5,805 nt of DNA from JBLHKS01 sp047620505 (GTDB lineage: Bacteria; Verrucomicrobiota; Verrucomicrobiia; Verrucomicrobiales; DEV007). The DNA lies in NCBI GenBank assembly GCA_047620505.1, contig JBLHKS010000327.1, positions 1 to 5,805 of the forward strand, given 5' to 3'. How positions within the stretch are numbered: the stretch's first letter is position 1; the number at the start of each line of letters is the position of its first letter. The notes beneath the pieces were generated by a model. It was not told where the DNA came from. It was given only the letters and a program-made list of their open reading frames with translations, and did not search any database. The position numbers and the translations under genes were made by a program. Positions 1 to 5,726 of the stretch are shown here, piece after piece.

Positions 1-75
1 GCCGTCGCCAAACGCGTCTTCGGCGAAGATCCCAAGGCGATCATTGAAGAACTCAACGAGGTCCTTGTCGCCTAA
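1..75 (+). CDS. 3' end of an upstream gene (small RM-associated protein or HsdM tail), partial
   Basis: Frame 1 is open from the window edge to TAA at 73-75 and gives 24 residues ending IIEELNEVLVA. The gene begins outside the window. The same ending occurs again in the small gene at 1182-1355 (20 of 24 residues identical by eye, one residue gap). The sequence does not look like a usual HsdM C-terminus, so I favour a second copy of the same small protein family placed after hsdM. A real HsdM tail is the alternative. The next gene starts 6 bases downstream, which suggests cotranscription. Confidence 0.75.
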   Translation, partial: AVAKRVFGEDPKAIIEELNEVLVA

Positions 76-81
76 ACCGCC

Positions 82-1179
82 ATGCAACTCATCGAAATAA
101 TTTCCGACATCACAACAAAGCTGCGTCAGGGCCGCTTCCCGAACGAGCAGGCAATCTCGCAGGGTGTCGTTCTACGGTTGATACAGGAACTCGGTTGGGA
201 CGTTTACGACACCAACGTCGTGTGGCCTGAATTTCAGACGGGGGAGGGGCGTGCGGACTTTGCGCTCTGCTATCCGCCATCGAAACCCTCGATTTTCATC
301 GAGGTCAAGCAACAGGGGAAGGCAGAAGACGGAGTCAGGCAGGCGCTTGAATACGCTTTTCATACTGGAGTTCCATTCATCGTCCTTACCGATGGAAAAA
401 CGTGGTCATTCTATCTTCCAGCCGAACAGGGCAGCTATGAAGACCGACGTGTCTACAAGTTAGATCTCTTCGAACGCGCTGCTGAAGAGGGCGCATCCAC
501 CCTCACGAAATACTTGGATTACGCCAGAGTAGAATCCGGCGAAGCGCTTGAAGACGCCCGCAAGGAATACCGAAACCGAAATCGCCGATCCGTCGCTCGG
601 CAAGCAATTCCCGACGCATGGAACGAATTGGTTGAGAATGGGGACGAACTTCTCGTCGAAATTCTTGCCAACGCCGTCGAGTCCAAAGCCGGTTTCCGCC
701 CGGAAGATGATGACGTTACCGACTTCCTGACGAATCTCGGCAATCCTGTGATTGTTCAAGGCGCTTCTCCGAAACCTACGGCGCCTTCCAAAGCAACCGA
801 ATCAACAAGGGAGCCTCCCGCAAAACGTCCATCAGGAAATCGACATGGCAACCTGATCCTTTCAGGGAAGGCGTTTCCATATTCCAACGCGAAGGAGGCA
901 ATGGTCATCGCTCTACGCGAGCTTGCTCAGTCCGACCCAACATTTCTGCAGCGATGCTCCCAACATCCATATTGCTCCGGCCGCAAACGGCGCTACATCG
1001 CCCAGACCGCCGAAGAACTGTATCCCGACCGACCGGATCTCCGCGAAATGCATGAATGCCTGCCCGGTGGGTGGCTCGTCGCTACCAATCTTAACAACCG
1101 GCTCAAAAAGGGAATCATCCGGGCTGCGACTGAAGTCGCAGGACTGACCTTTGGCAGCGATGTCTCGATCGATTTTTAG
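82..1179 (+). CDS. PD-(D/E)xK nuclease resembling HsdR N-terminal domain, with separate C-terminal domain
   Basis: This 365-residue protein looks like a stand-alone relative of the type I restriction HsdR N-terminal domain. Residues 1-115 fit that fold: E22 in an early helix, LGWD at 37-40, D59 in GRADFAL, and the ExK pair E74-V75-K76. These make a complete PD-(D/E)xK metal-nuclease set, followed by a QALEYA helix and a VLTDGKTWSFY strand. Residues 170-220 are a helical segment that begins AIPDAW. A Pro/Ser/Thr-rich linker spans about 230-255. A basic C-terminal domain (about 258-365) has RRYIAQTAEELYPDRPDL and a GWLVATNLNNR stretch; I read it as a probable DNA- or partner-binding module. There are no helicase motifs, so it is not a full HsdR. 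It lies 6 bases after the preceding gene, with no clear ribosome-binding site. It probably acts as an accessory or modification-sensing nuclease of this RM locus. The role is inferred; the fold call is fairly secure. Confidence 0.85.
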   Translation: MQLIEIISDITTKLRQGRFPNEQAISQGVVLRLIQELGWDVYDTNVVWPEFQTGEGRADFALCYPPSKPSIFIEVKQQGKAEDGVRQALEYAFHTGVPFIVLTDGKTWSFYLPAEQGSYEDRRVYKLDLFERAAEEGASTLTKYLDYARVESGEALEDARKEYRNRNRRSVARQAIPDAWNELVENGDELLVEILANAVESKAGFRPEDDDVTDFLTNLGNPVIVQGASPKPTAPSKATESTREPPAKRPSGNRHGNLILSGKAFPYSNAKEAMVIALRELAQSDPTFLQRCSQHPYCSGRKRRYIAQTAEELYPDRPDLREMHECLPGGWLVATNLNNRLKKGIIRAATEVAGLTFGSDVSIDF

Positions 1180-1181
1180 TG

Positions 1182-1355
1182 ATGGGACACGAGACAACAG
1201 TTCAACGACCATACGACGACAGGGGCGCTATTCCTGACGCCTGGCAAAGCGTCGATTCCGATGAAGGCGTCCCCCTCGCCGTCGCCAACCGTGTCTTCGG
1301 CAAAGATGACCTGAAGCCGATTATTGAAGAACTCAACGAGGTGTTGGTCGCATGA
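1182..1355 (+). CDS. 57-residue small protein of unknown function, between nuclease and hsdS
   Basis: ATG at 1182 opens a frame two bases after the nuclease stop (TAG 1177-1179) and runs to TGA at 1353-1355, overlapping the hsdS ATG as ATGA. The product is acidic: an N-terminal stretch with YDDRGAIPDAW, then AVANRVFGKDDLK and IIEELNEVLVA. Its last 25 residues nearly repeat the 24-residue tail at 1-75. That repetition, including mostly synonymous or conservative differences, argues that the frame is truly translated. It also contains AIPDAW, which occurs in the neighbouring nuclease near residue 175. There is no recognised domain, membrane segment or signal peptide. It could be a real small accessory protein of the RM complex, or a leftover 3' end of a duplicated gene that gained a start codon. 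Translational coupling to hsdS is likely from the overlap. Confidence 0.65.
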   Translation: MGHETTVQRPYDDRGAIPDAWQSVDSDEGVPLAVANRVFGKDDLKPIIEELNEVLVA

Positions 1356-2707
1356 ATGAGATTCCGAAACATTGGAGCACTTCGACAATTAGCGAAGTTG
1401 TAGACATCAACGTCCGACCAAAGAGGGACGAGCTCGATGACGACACACTGGCATCGTTTGTTCCAATGAAGTGCGTAGAGGCTGAAAGTGGTCGATTTGA
1501 GTCACCTGAGGACAAGAAGGTAGGCGAAGTCAAAAAAGGTTACACCCCGATGCGCGATGGAGACGTGATTTTCGCGAAGGTTACGCCGTGCATGGAGAAC
1601 GGGAAAGCTGTCGTTGTTCGCGGTTTGACCAATGGTATTGGCTTCGGTTCGACGGAGTTTTATTCGCTGCGCCCGAAGGGTGGCCTGCTGTCTGATTTCC
1701 TGTTCTATTTCATCATCCAGCAAGGATTCAGACGGGAGGCGGAACGCCACATGACGGGAGCCGTAGGCCTACGCCGCGTTCCAAAGAACTTTATCGCGGA
1801 ACACACGATCCCACTCCCACCCATCCCCGAACAACGCCGCATCGTGGCGCGGATTGAGGAACTCTTTTCGCGGCTCGACGCCGGCGTCGCCGCCTTGCGC
1901 CACGCCAAAGCCCAACTCCAACGCTACCGCCAATCCGTCCTCGCCGCCGCCGTCACCGGCCAACTCACCCAAGCCTGGCGCGAACAACACCCCGACACCG
2001 AACCCGCCGGAGAACTGCTCGAGCGGATTCTTGAACAACGGAGAGAACAGTGGAATGGGAGAGGAAAATACAAGGAGCCGATACTCGATCTTCCCAGTGA
2101 CTTGCCCGCGCTTCCGAAGAGCTGGACCTGGAGCGCATCTGGCCACCTGTTTGAGTGTATCGTCCCAAATCGCGACAAGCCGAAGTCATTCACTGGCACC
2201 ACTCCTTGGATCACTTTGCCCGATTTTGACGGACGTATTGTAATCGATCATGCAGTTAATCGCGTAGGACTCACTTCAGCTGAAATCGAAAGTTCTCGCG
2301 CCCGGGTCGTGCCTGCCGGCAGCGTAATCATGAGTTGCATTGGCCGATTTGGCCTCGCGGCGGTCTTGGGGCGAGATGCTGTTATAAATCAGCAGCTGCA
2401 CGCATTCCTCATTCCGGAAGCACTTCCCGCAAGATACTTCGTATACTGCCTGCAGGCGCAGAAGGCGTTTATGGAGAGCATCGCCACATCCACAACCATT
2501 GCCTACCTGAACAAATCAAATTGCAACCGTGTTCCGATCGCTCTCCCTCCTTTAGACGAACAACACCAAATCGTCGCCGAAGTCGAAGCCCGCACCACCG
2601 CCATCGACCACCTCGAAGCCGAACTCGACCGCCAGATCACCCGCTCTAACCGCCTCCGCCAATCAACATTGAGTTCAGCCTTTAAAGGGCGTCTTACTCC
2701 GCAATAA
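1352..2707 (+). CDS. hsdS: Type I restriction-modification specificity subunit HsdS
   Basis: HsdS gives a type I methyltransferase and restriction complex its split DNA target. The 451-residue length is typical. The layout is the canonical double repeat: target-recognition domain (TRD) 1 at about 1-150 (opening IPKHW), a conserved helical spacer at about 154-215 starting PLPPIPEQRRIVARIEELF, TRD2 at about 250-395 (opening LPALPKSWTW), and a second conserved region from IALPPLDEQ at about 396 to the end. The two TRDs differ in sequence, so the target should have two different halves. GAGG at 1338-1341 lies 10 bases before the ATG and is a plausible ribosome-binding site. The start overlaps the preceding small gene. 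The spacer part is visibly richer in C-ending codons than the TRDs, as expected if TRDs are exchanged horizontally. It needs an HsdM partner, which must be encoded outside the window. Confidence 0.96.
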   Translation: MNEIPKHWSTSTISEVVDINVRPKRDELDDDTLASFVPMKCVEAESGRFESPEDKKVGEVKKGYTPMRDGDVIFAKVTPCMENGKAVVVRGLTNGIGFGSTEFYSLRPKGGLLSDFLFYFIIQQGFRREAERHMTGAVGLRRVPKNFIAEHTIPLPPIPEQRRIVARIEELFSRLDAGVAALRHAKAQLQRYRQSVLAAAVTGQLTQAWREQHPDTEPAGELLERILEQRREQWNGRGKYKEPILDLPSDLPALPKSWTWSASGHLFECIVPNRDKPKSFTGTTPWITLPDFDGRIVIDHAVNRVGLTSAEIESSRARVVPAGSVIMSCIGRFGLAAVLGRDAVINQQLHAFLIPEALPARYFVYCLQAQKAFMESIATSTTIAYLNKSNCNRVPIALPPLDEQHQIVAEVEARTTAIDHLEAELDRQITRSNRLRQSTLSSAFKGRLTPQ

Positions 2708-2714
2708 TTACCTC

Positions 2715-3740
2715 ATGAATAGAAAACAGAACTTCCAAACTATTGCATGGTTTTGGGACGTAAAGAACCGGGAACTTCTCGATCTCGACCCTCCTTATCA
2801 ACGCCGTAGCGTATGGAACCAGCCCTACCGCGATTTCTTTATCGATACTGTGCTTCTGGGATATCCAGCACCTGCGATTTTCTTATTTGAGCAAATCAGC
2901 ACTGAAGGCAAGGCGACCTACCACGTTGTGGACGGTAAGCAGCGTTTAAGCACCGTCTTCGCGTTCATTCAGAACGTCTTTCCTGTGTTCGATCAGGCTG
3001 CAAAGAGCAACCTTCGCGGGCTCTATTTTCGGGAGCTTCCGGACGACGTGAAAAGGGAGTTTTGGACATACCAGTTCACCGTGGAGTACCTGCCGACCGA
3101 TGAAGATGGCACAATCAATAATATCTTCGACCGAATCAATCGGAACACCCTTCGCCTATCGCGACAGGAACTTAGGCATGCGAAGTTAAATGGGACTTTC
3201 ATTTCAGAATGCGAACGCGCAGCGGAGCTGCTCGAAAGTAAATTTGGGGATGCGTTTCCACGAATCGCGCCTCAACAGCGCCGGCAAATGAAGGACGTCG
3301 AGTTCGCAGCGAGTCTATTGTTGCTTCTCGAAGTCGGACCGAAAGGGTTCTCTGCGGATGGATTAGATGAAGCATTTAGCTCGAGAGATGATGAATGGAC
3401 GGAGCAGGACGATGTCAGAGCGAAGTTTAACCAAACAGTTGAGAGGCTGGAATCAGTAGTTGACCAAGACCTCGGAGCAGTGGTCAAAACGGGGAGATAT
3501 AAGAATCAGGCCGATTTCTTCTCGTTGTTTGGCGCTCTCTCAACTGTTCCAGAGCAGACTGATTTGAGTGAAGCCGCTCAAAGGCTTTTCGACTTTGCGG
3601 AAGTAGTCTCGAACGAAACGCAACGTGAGTTGGACGGCAAGGCATCGGAGTATTATGAAGCTGCGCGATCCGCTTCCAACGATTCGGGGCCGCGCGAGAC
3701 TAGGATACGAATCATTGGCAGCATTCTACTTGGAGAGTAA
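2715..3740 (+). CDS. DUF262 / GmrSD N-terminal-like protein
   Basis: This 341-residue protein matches the DUF262 (GmrSD N-terminal) family, a ParB/Srx-like fold found in modification-dependent restriction (GmrS, BrxU, SspE) and other defence genes. Visible hallmarks are YQRRSVW at 28-34 (the family's QR motif), DGKQRLST at 73-80 (the DGQQR-type motif), and FDRINRNTLRLSRQELRHA at 138-156. The C-terminal half is helical and ends with an Arg-rich segment (RETRIRIIG) before the stop. There is no second DUF1524/HNH nuclease domain, which in GmrSD is fused behind this domain, so nuclease function is not shown. In the family the motifs are linked with nucleotide hydrolysis. The gene follows hsdS by 7 bases with no clear ribosome-binding site, and its stop overlaps the next ATG by one base (TAATG). 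The pair therefore probably works together. The family call is strong; the role here is inferred. Confidence 0.92.
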   Translation: MNRKQNFQTIAWFWDVKNRELLDLDPPYQRRSVWNQPYRDFFIDTVLLGYPAPAIFLFEQISTEGKATYHVVDGKQRLSTVFAFIQNVFPVFDQAAKSNLRGLYFRELPDDVKREFWTYQFTVEYLPTDEDGTINNIFDRINRNTLRLSRQELRHAKLNGTFISECERAAELLESKFGDAFPRIAPQQRRQMKDVEFAASLLLLLEVGPKGFSADGLDEAFSSRDDEWTEQDDVRAKFNQTVERLESVVDQDLGAVVKTGRYKNQADFFSLFGALSTVPEQTDLSEAAQRLFDFAEVVSNETQRELDGKASEYYEAARSASNDSGPRETRIRIIGSILLGE

Positions 3741-4753
3741 TGATTGCGCCCGCGGAAACCCAAAGAACATATGCGCATTTCTTGCCGCATATTGAATATG
3801 TTTCGAAGCAGGTTGGAGATTCACTGCGACGTTTCTGCTCAAAGAACTCGTTCATATTCGATGAGAGAATTAAGACCCTAGAATCGCTAGCGGAGAAAAT
3901 TGAGACCGGCAGATTTCAGTCTTGGGGTCAATTGGATGACCTCTACGCATGCACAATAGCCGTTCCACTCCCCTCTGATGAGGATGGGGTGCTGAAGTTT
4001 TTGAACGACACATTTGTTCGGTGTGATTTAAAGAAACGACTCGCTGCTAAAAAAGCACCTGATGTGTTTCGCTTCGATTCTACTCGATTCGTCGGCTCTC
4101 TAAAGCCCCCTCCAGATAGCGGTGGCCCAACAATCGCCACCACGATCCGTTTTGAGATTCAAGTAAAGACATTGTTTGAGATGGCATGGTCCCGAACTAC
4201 CCATGCTCTCGCATACAAATCGTCTTCGGTTGATTGGAAGACATTGAGGCTTGCAGCCGCCTTAAAGGCTTCAGTTGAGCAAATGGACCTACTGCTTACT
4301 GGGTTTGAATCAATGACGGAGGTAATGGAGGAAGCACCTTGGCCTGACGTTGAACGCAAACGAAAGCTGCAGTTGTATTTCGAATCAAAGATCCAAGGTG
4401 AAAACTTTCCTTCTGAAGTAGCGCCCAAGGACTACTCAAGATTTATTGGGAACTGCTCTGACTTGCTTTTCATTTTGGAGAGATCTGAGGCACGAAGAAC
4501 AAGAGCGAACATCCGTGACGTCGACTTGCTCGATGCGGCAATCAGCCATCTTGATACCTATTTCGCCACCGTGGATCTAGTGTCATTCCCTCGGTCCATT
4601 TCGATGTTTCAAGTGGTGCTTGGGGTATGGCTTGTGCAATTTCACTTTCCGAGCGGTGAGCGTCGTTGGTTTCCAATATCGTCGGAGATGGAAACAATCT
4701 TTCCCGAACTAAAAGAAATCCATCAGAGGTTTGCGCACCCTGCAGCTCTTTGA
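3740..4753 (+). CDS. RelA/SpoT-fold nucleotidyltransferase-like protein
   Basis: The 337-residue product carries a RelA/SpoT synthetase-like domain at about 15-165. Seen motifs are ERIKTLESLAEKIETG (42-57), LDDLYACTIAVP (65-76, with D67 at the metal-binding Asp position), FEIQVKT (138-144, with E139 at the catalytic Glu position), and H155 with Y159-K160 in THALAYK. Family members transfer pyrophosphate from ATP to a nucleotide or, in some toxins, to tRNA. Two features deviate: the Arg usual after DLxGxR is T72, and the guanine-binding loop (GYxSxH in the family) is only faintly present around RFDSTRFV at 111-118. Substrate and activity are therefore uncertain. The region from about 170 to 337 is largely helical and unrecognised. 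There is no hydrolase, TGS or ACT domain, so this is not a long RSH enzyme. Its ATG overlaps the DUF262 stop, and GGAGAG at 3732-3737 is close. The A/T content is higher than in the hsdS spacer, consistent with transfer. Confidence 0.85.
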   Translation: MIAPAETQRTYAHFLPHIEYVSKQVGDSLRRFCSKNSFIFDERIKTLESLAEKIETGRFQSWGQLDDLYACTIAVPLPSDEDGVLKFLNDTFVRCDLKKRLAAKKAPDVFRFDSTRFVGSLKPPPDSGGPTIATTIRFEIQVKTLFEMAWSRTTHALAYKSSSVDWKTLRLAAALKASVEQMDLLLTGFESMTEVMEEAPWPDVERKRKLQLYFESKIQGENFPSEVAPKDYSRFIGNCSDLLFILERSEARRTRANIRDVDLLDAAISHLDTYFATVDLVSFPRSISMFQVVLGVWLVQFHFPSGERRWFPISSEMETIFPELKEIHQRFAHPAAL

Positions 4754-4770
4754 GGAATTCGGCCCAATTT

Positions 4771-4919
4771 GTGACAACCGACTCCTCCGCCATTGTTTCC
4801 AAAGTCTGGAACGACGCCCACGTCCTCAAGAACGCGGGGGTCGGATACGGTCCCGCAGTCGCGGGATCGAGCAGATCACTTGCCTCGTCGTCCTCAAGCT
4901 CGCTGAGGACCGCGTGAGC
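4771..4919 (+). pseudogene. 5' remnant of an hsdM gene (type I methyltransferase subunit), frameshifted and truncated
   Basis: From GTG at 4771 the frame reads TTDSSAIVSKVWNDAHVLKN, then AGVGYG: the typical N-terminus of the HsdM methylase subunit. After GGT at 4849-4851 the match moves to another frame, resuming as IEQITCLVVLKLAEDR from 4866. A normal HsdM has about two residues between these parts; here 14 bases lie between, so a net gain of about eight bases breaks the frame. Similarity ends at about 4915, and the frame stops at TAG 4920-4922. No catalytic NPPF or SAM-binding region remains. GAGGAA at 4752-4757 may have been its ribosome-binding site. The remnant begins 17 bases after the RelA/SpoT-like stop, which indicates that another type I locus once followed here. 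Confidence 0.82.
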
Positions 4920-4928
4920 CGATAGCGC

Positions 4929-5226
4929 ATGAAGCTCCATCCGGACCAGCCCGACTTCCAGCGACGCCTTGCGGCGGTTTGGTTGTAGGAAGTTCAAGGG
5001 ATCATTGTTTCGCTACATTCATCCGCAGTATTCGAAGTCGGCGGACATCGGCAGCGGCGAGGGCGGGGTGCATGCTTCGGGCCGTTGGAATCTCAAGGGC
5101 TCCTTCCGCCTCGCCTACACCAGCTTGAGTTCCGAAACCGCTCACGCCGAGGCTCTCGCGCATGTCCGCTACTACGATCTCCCGGAGAAGAGCGCGTTGC
5201 CCCGCGTGTTGGTGAGTCTCAACGCC
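4929..5226 (+). pseudogene. 5' part of a RES-domain toxin-like gene, degraded
   Basis: The core at about 5008-5226 is RES-like: LFRYIHPQYSKSADIGSGEGG, then HASGRWN, AYTSLSSETAHAEALAHVRYY and LPRVLVSLNA. RES toxins of this type degrade NAD+ and depend on conserved Arg and Glu residues; the Arg of FRY and of GRWN and the Glu of AHAEAL are present. An upstream piece from ATG 4929 (MKLHPDQPDFQRRLAAVW, then EVQGII) looks like the usual N-terminal lead-in, but it has TAG at 4986-4988 and needs a frameshift near 5002-5008 to join the core. A start at TTG 4969 or TTG 5005 in the core frame is an alternative. Similarity stops at about 5226 and the frame ends at TGA 5239-5241, so the second half and its conserved Ser are lost. 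No antitoxin gene is visible upstream. It is most likely non-functional. Confidence 0.75.
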
Positions 5227-5429
5227 AGACGGTCATCCTGAAGATTCTGCGTGAGCACGCCCCGTGTTCGACCGCGGAAATTGAGGAACAGATCACCGAA
5301 AACATCACTTCTCGGACGATTCGCTCTGACCTGAAGAAACTTGTGGATCTGGGACTAGTCGCGACGAGCGGACAGGCCCGCAGCATTGTCTACGACCTCA
5401 CGGAATCTGGAAGGAACCACGGGAAATGA
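5220..5429 (+). pseudogene. C-terminal winged-helix fragment of an unidentified gene
   Basis: The frame ending at TGA 5427-5429 gives about 69 residues that look like a winged helix-turn-helix: QTVILKILREHAPCSTAEIE (first helices), then SRTIRSDLKKLVDLGLV (recognition helix and following helix), then a wing ending ARSIVYDLT. Domains of this form occur at the C-terminus of Fic-type, AlbA_2/RecG-like and regulatory proteins. The open frame extends back to 5085, but upstream of about 5220 it is only the wrong-frame reading of the RES gene. The natural start is therefore missing and the fragment joins the RES gene directly. I cannot name the parent protein. An in-frame start that expresses it alone is not obvious. 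Confidence 0.6.
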
Positions 5430-5459
5430 TTTTCCAGATTCTTCCAGATACTTCCGGAA
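5402..5459. repeat. Cluster of 10-base NNTTCCRGAT repeats, with one inverted copy
   Basis: Three back-to-back decamers lie at 5430-5439 (TTTTCCAGAT), 5440-5449 (TCTTCCAGAT) and 5450-5459 (ACTTCCGGAA, last base off). An inverted copy, ATCTGGAAGG, sits at 5405-5414 at the end of the winged-helix fragment, so GAATCTGGAA (5403-5412) pairs with TTCCAGATTC (5432-5441). A smaller hairpin, GGAAA-TGAT-TTTCC at 5422-5435, encloses the stop codon. The 10-base spacing is near one helical turn, which would suit cooperative protein binding. Function unknown. Confidence 0.75.
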
Positions 5460-5512
5460 AGGGACGCGGTGCAGAGCCTCGTAAAGCCGCAAGTGACTGT
5501 ATTTCAGCGATT

Positions 5513-5538
5513 TTTCCCATTTTTCGGGTTTTGGGAAA
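5513..5538. other. Inverted repeat, 7-bp stem
   Basis: TTTCCCA at 5513-5519 is the exact reverse complement of TGGGAAA at 5532-5538, with a 12-base T/G-rich loop. It lies midway between the two decamer clusters. It lacks a T tract after the stem on the + strand, so a terminator call is weak. Confidence 0.45.
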
Positions 5539-5550
5539 GCGATCAACCGG

Positions 5551-5580
5551 CCTTCCGGATTTTTCCAGATCCTTCCAGAT
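5551..5580. repeat. Second cluster of three tandem 10-base repeats
   Basis: CCTTCCGGAT, TTTTCCAGAT and CCTTCCAGAT follow each other exactly at 5551-5560, 5561-5570 and 5571-5580. These are the same NNTTCCRGAT unit as at 5430-5459, in the same orientation, about 91 bases away. The two clusters bracket a stretch without a convincing gene. Confidence 0.8.
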
Positions 5581-5602
5581 TAGCGGTTCTGTCGCCGGCT
5601 CC

Positions 5603-5714
5603 GCCGGTGTTCCTGCTCCTCGTGGTCGTGGTCGTCGTCAGGATTCTCGTCTTCCCGGACAATCTCCTCAAAAACTCAGTTTTCGATGTCGAAACGCCGA
5701 TTGAATGGGAATGA
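5603..5714 (+). pseudogene. 3' remnant of a RES-domain gene, frameshifted
   Basis: The frame from 5603 reads AGVPAPRGRGRRQDS and then, after a shift near 5645, LVFPDNLLKNSVFDVETPIE, ending at TGA 5712-5714. RES toxins end with a segment of the type GLLVPSA..., a Gly/Arg-rich turn, then LVVFPDNL and a short acidic tail, so this looks like the missing C-terminus of the RES gene that begins near 4929. The middle of that gene, including the region expected to hold the conserved Ser, is absent. The intervening 5227-5602 holds the winged-helix fragment and the decamer repeats. The match is short and judged by eye; the VFPDNL part is the stronger piece. Confidence 0.55.
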
Positions 5715-5726
5715 AATAGAACATGC

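Noticed and set aside
460..759. 99-codon - strand frame opposite the nuclease gene
   Set aside because: It lies wholly opposite a well-supported coding region and resembles no family.
1854..2243. 129-codon + strand frame inside hsdS
   Set aside because: Its Pro/Asn/Ser-rich, low-complexity product is the wrong-frame reading of the GC-rich HsdS spacer.
2681..2693. Near-palindrome GCCTTTAAAGGGC as a possible terminator after hsdS
   Set aside because: It lies within hsdS coding for the conserved AFKGR ending, with no T tract, and the next gene follows by 7 bases.
4542..4997. 151-codon open frame on the - strand starting with TTG
   Set aside because: It overlaps the end of the RelA/SpoT-like gene and the hsdM remnant on the + strand, and the + strand readings match known families. 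The - strand product has no recognised similarity, so it is an opposite-strand shadow.
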